Assembly: GCF_003313505.1 (NCBI RefSeq)
Contig: NZ_QMHO01000006.1
Span: 124,001 to 188,000, forward strand
DNA: 64,000 bases
Reading direction: 5' to 3'
Origin: Pedobacter nanyangensis
GTDB lineage: Bacteria > Bacteroidota > Bacteroidia > Sphingobacteriales > Sphingobacteriaceae
The notes beneath the pieces are model-generated. The model saw only the letters and a list, made by a program, of their open reading frames with translations, had not been told where the DNA came from and did not search any database. Every line of letters begins with the position of its first letter. The first letter of the stretch is position 1. The position numbers and the translations under genes were made by a program. Shown in pieces: positions 61,615 through 64,000 of the stretch.

Positions 61615-64000
61615 TCAGTTCAGTTTTGATGCCAATACACAGGTTTGTTTAAAACTATCTGTACTTCCTTTGATGGTAAAAATATCTGTTTTAATTACAT
61701 ACAAGCCAACTTTACACAGTTGTCCACTATCGTTTAGCCCATCCCAAGTAATGGTACCCTGTGTAGAAAAAGTAATATTCCTAGCCAAACGACGAACCAA
61801 AATGCCTTTGTCTGTGTAAATGTTAATCGTTGCTAAATTGCCATTTTCCTTAAAACGATAGTCGATTTGTAGTAAATCTTCAAAACCATCATTATCTGGA
61901 GAGAAGGTCTTATTGGCAACTACCACGGTATTTTTCACACTGGCATCTTCACCCTGTGAGTTTTTATCAGTAGGCGTAGCAAAACCCGCTGAGGCAGCAG
62001 CCGATTGTAAATTACCAAGTTCATTTCCGCTTTTTGTAAAGGAAACTCTTTCTAACGAAACACCTTTAACATCTTTAAGCAGCGCATGGTGCATTTTTTC
62101 GGTATAGTCAAATTGATCAATCGCATCATTTTCTTTCCAAATGGCTACGGTTCCTTTGTCATTGTTATAAGGAGGCATCACCGCCATTTGTACCATTTGA
62201 TTAGGATATTTAACCTGATACTGTTGCTGTACTACTGCTGGATTGGCTGTAAGCACCCAATAAGTTTTAGGCTGAATGTAAAGGGGGGCTGTACTAATTG
62301 CCCTCTTTGTGCTTGATGTACCTGATGCTGTTGGATTTGAAAGCGTTAGATCCTTCAAATCAAGCAAATGATCTGTATTGTTATAAATTTCTACAAAATC
62401 AAATCCACCAGTTTTGGGGTTGAATAAAATCTCGGTAATCAAAATATCGTTTGGCATAATTTCCTTGGCAAGGAAGATTTTTGCCGTATTATTGGCTGGG
62501 TTAATAGCCACTCCTCCACAGCTCAATAGATTACTAACGGTCAATAAACTTTCAACTCCCCTTACAATGGGTGTTGCAAAAGTTAAAACAACACTTTTAT
62601 TAGCTGCTGATGCGGGCACCGCTGATTGCGCCACACCAATTCCGTTATTGATTGTATAGTTACTGGCCAAACTTAATGTTCCTACTTGAATGGCCTTATC
62701 AAAATCAACCCTAACGGTAGTAGTACTGGTAATTTCTATACCTATCAATTTAGGCGCTACCGCATCTAATTCGGCATAAACAGCGTTTTGAGCACCAGGG
62801 GTACCACCAATAGCAGCCGTACTGGCAATCCAATTTGGAGCCCCAGGACATCCACTTTTGTAATTAATCAATTCCAAAGCATAGCCCGTTTTTTTGCTAT
62901 TGTCCTGATACCACGTATCCACATAAGAAACCGCATCAATAACGGTACTGTTATCTGGCAACATCAAAGTCAAATCATCCTTATCATTATTTAAAGTTGG
63001 CCATGAAGATAATCCTAATGTTTTCCCATAAACTTTAAAAGCATCCACATCGGCATTCGCACAAAGAATGCGGTAGGCTTTTGGAGCTAGCGTATCCGCA
63101 GGAATAGAAACCCCTGAAGACGTAGCATCTTTATATCTCCAACCTGTGATGATGATATATTTATCGGTGGTATTGTAAAGCTCAATATATTCTTTGTTCA
63201 ATGCTACCGCTGTAGAAATGGGTGCAGCCATAATTTCGTTAATGATCACGTCGCCTTTTTGAGCAGTATAAGGCTCCACATACAGAAATGATTTGGTCAT
63301 TGGTGTGGTCATGGCGTTTCCCTTGGCATCTGCAACGTTGCTTACCGTTAAGGTATAATTTCCAGATACAAAATTATTTGCATAAGTAAGGTTTACCACG
63401 TTACTTGTACTGCCCATTACCGCCGTAAGTGGGCTACCTGCACCATTGGAAAGCGAGTAGTTGGCAATGGTTTGCGCCGAAGTTGTGCCCAATGGTTCAT
63501 CAAAAGTAACCTCTAAGGTTTTGGCGTCTAAAGATTTCACAGAGGTAATTGTCGGAGGGTTAATATCTTCAAAAACTTTAAAATCATCAAAAATAAATAG
63601 GTTATATCTAGATGCCGTTCCGTATCTGCAATTTACGCCAAAGTGTGTAGTTGTGGTGTAAGTATTATCCGTAACGGTACCTTCCAAGGTATAATTTGTG
63701 CCGCCATTCACATCAGCGTAAAGTTCCCATTTACCGCTATTGTCGCGGGTAATTCTAATTCGGGCAGTTAGTATGTTGGCATTCGCCCTCGTTTTTGCAG
63801 CGCCTGTAATAATCTGAGTAGTAGTTGTTCCATTCTGTCTGTACAAATGAAATCCGTCTGTCTGGCCTGTTTCGCCCGCTTGAAAAAAGTAACCTTGCAG
63901 TGCTCCGCTCAAATCAGCTTGGTTGGAAACCAAATAAACCCTTGGAAAATTTGCAGTGGTTGGATCAAAGTTTAATTGAAAGAAAAATTCCCAAACTGCG
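61615..64000 (-). CDS. Lamin-tail-domain surface protein, 5' end outside the window
   Basis: The frame is open through 64000, so the start lies beyond the window; a TTG at 63933 is not the real start because coding continues upstream (VWEFFFQLNFDP). At least 795 residues are visible. The order is a concanavalin-like segment, an SbsA-type Ig (SVKSLDAKTLEVTFDEPLG), lamin-tail domain 1 (DVIINEIMAAPIS), a second Ig, lamin-tail domain 2 (DILITEILFNPKTGGFDF) and a FlgD-like C-terminal domain (FSPDNDGFEDLLQIDY, ITWDGLNDSGQLCKVGLYV). Such proteins are exported adhesins or structural proteins, often through T9SS. No T9SS gene is in view. Confidence 0.85.
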   Translation of the reverse strand, partial: AVWEFFFQLNFDPTTANFPRVYLVSNQADLSGALQGYFFQAGETGQTDGFHLYRQNGTTTTQIITGAAKTRANANILTARIRITRDNSGKWELYADVNGGTNYTLEGTVTDNTYTTTTHFGVNCRYGTASRYNLFIFDDFKVFEDINPPTITSVKSLDAKTLEVTFDEPLGTTSAQTIANYSLSNGAGSPLTAVMGSTSNVVNLTYANNFVSGNYTLTVSNVADAKGNAMTTPMTKSFLYVEPYTAQKGDVIINEIMAAPISTAVALNKEYIELYNTTDKYIIITGWRYKDATSSGVSIPADTLAPKAYRILCANADVDAFKVYGKTLGLSSWPTLNNDKDDLTLMLPDNSTVIDAVSYVDTWYQDNSKKTGYALELINYKSGCPGAPNWIASTAAIGGTPGAQNAVYAELDAVAPKLIGIEITSTTTVRVDFDKAIQVGTLSLASNYTINNGIGVAQSAVPASAANKSVVLTFATPIVRGVESLLTVSNLLSCGGVAINPANNTAKIFLAKEIMPNDILITEILFNPKTGGFDFVEIYNNTDHLLDLKDLTLSNPTASGTSSTKRAISTAPLYIQPKTYWVLTANPAVVQQQYQVKYPNQMVQMAVMPPYNNDKGTVAIWKENDAIDQFDYTEKMHHALLKDVKGVSLERVSFTKSGNELGNLQSAAASAGFATPTDKNSQGEDASVKNTVVVANKTFSPDNDGFEDLLQIDYRFKENGNLATINIYTDKGILVRRLARNITFSTQGTITWDGLNDSGQLCKVGLYVIKTDIFTIKGSTDSFKQTCVLASKLN

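Noticed and set aside
1..64000. tRNA, rRNA or riboswitch genes
   Set aside because: Nothing in the intergenic gaps matched a cloverleaf, rRNA core or a known riboswitch core by eye. A covariance-model scan would be decisive.

Overview
The window reads as a chromosomal segment of a Bacteroidota bacterium, most likely Sphingobacteriaceae (Pedobacter-like). Support comes from a SusC/SusD pair with a beta-propeller regulator, tandem DUF5686 outer-membrane proteins, Bacteroidota promoter boxes (TTTG or TTG, then TAnnTTTG) instead of sigma70 boxes, near absence of Shine-Dalgarno sites, and abundant intergenic hairpin repeats. I saw no rRNA, tRNA, CRISPR array, transposase or prophage gene.

Region by region: (1) 1-897 is repeat-rich and gene-free. 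(2) 0.9-20 kb is mostly housekeeping: a Zn/Cd-type P-type ATPase, an M13 peptidase, dapD, mazG, several tRNA-maturation genes (mnmD, tsaC, cca, miaA, and pheS at 19-20 kb) and small conserved proteins. (3) 20.2-27.5 kb holds kbl with an esterase-like lipoprotein, then two tandem DUF5686 proteins. (4) 27.7 kb is trhO behind a textbook promoter. (5) 28.8-42.9 kb is a polysaccharide utilisation locus: a membrane one-component regulator, SusC, SusD, a LamG lipoprotein, two glycoamylase-like (GH144-type) lipoproteins and a GH3 beta-glucosidase. The GH144 plus GH3 pairing points to beta-1,2-glucan (sophoro-oligosaccharides). (6) 43-50 kb has a secreted esterase, DUF1569, YebC, a threonine-dehydrogenase-like SDR, prolyl oligopeptidase and an SGNH hydrolase. 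(7) 50.0-59.7 kb is a nine-gene same-strand cluster: gluconate-2-dehydrogenase subunit 3, GMC oxidoreductase, two Gfo/Idh/MocA enzymes, two xylose-isomerase-like TIM barrels, a c-type cytochrome, a DUF1080 protein and a nucleoside-symporter-like MFS carrier. This is the composition expected of a periplasmic 3-keto-glycoside pathway. (8) 59.7-64 kb has an unrecognised secreted protein, a YdcF protein and a large lamin-tail surface protein that runs off the end of the window.

How they may work together (inference): the PUL would import and hydrolyse a beta-glucan to oligosaccharides and glucose. The 50-60 kb cluster would oxidise glucosides at C3 in the periplasm, cleave the 3-keto-glycoside and reduce the 3-keto-sugar back to a normal hexose. 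kbl and the SDR at 45-46 kb would together convert threonine to glycine and acetyl-CoA although they lie 23 kb apart.

The intergenic DNA is unusually structured. At least four families of dispersed inverted repeats recur, including four copies of a long hairpin element, one of which contains a second palindrome nested in its loop.
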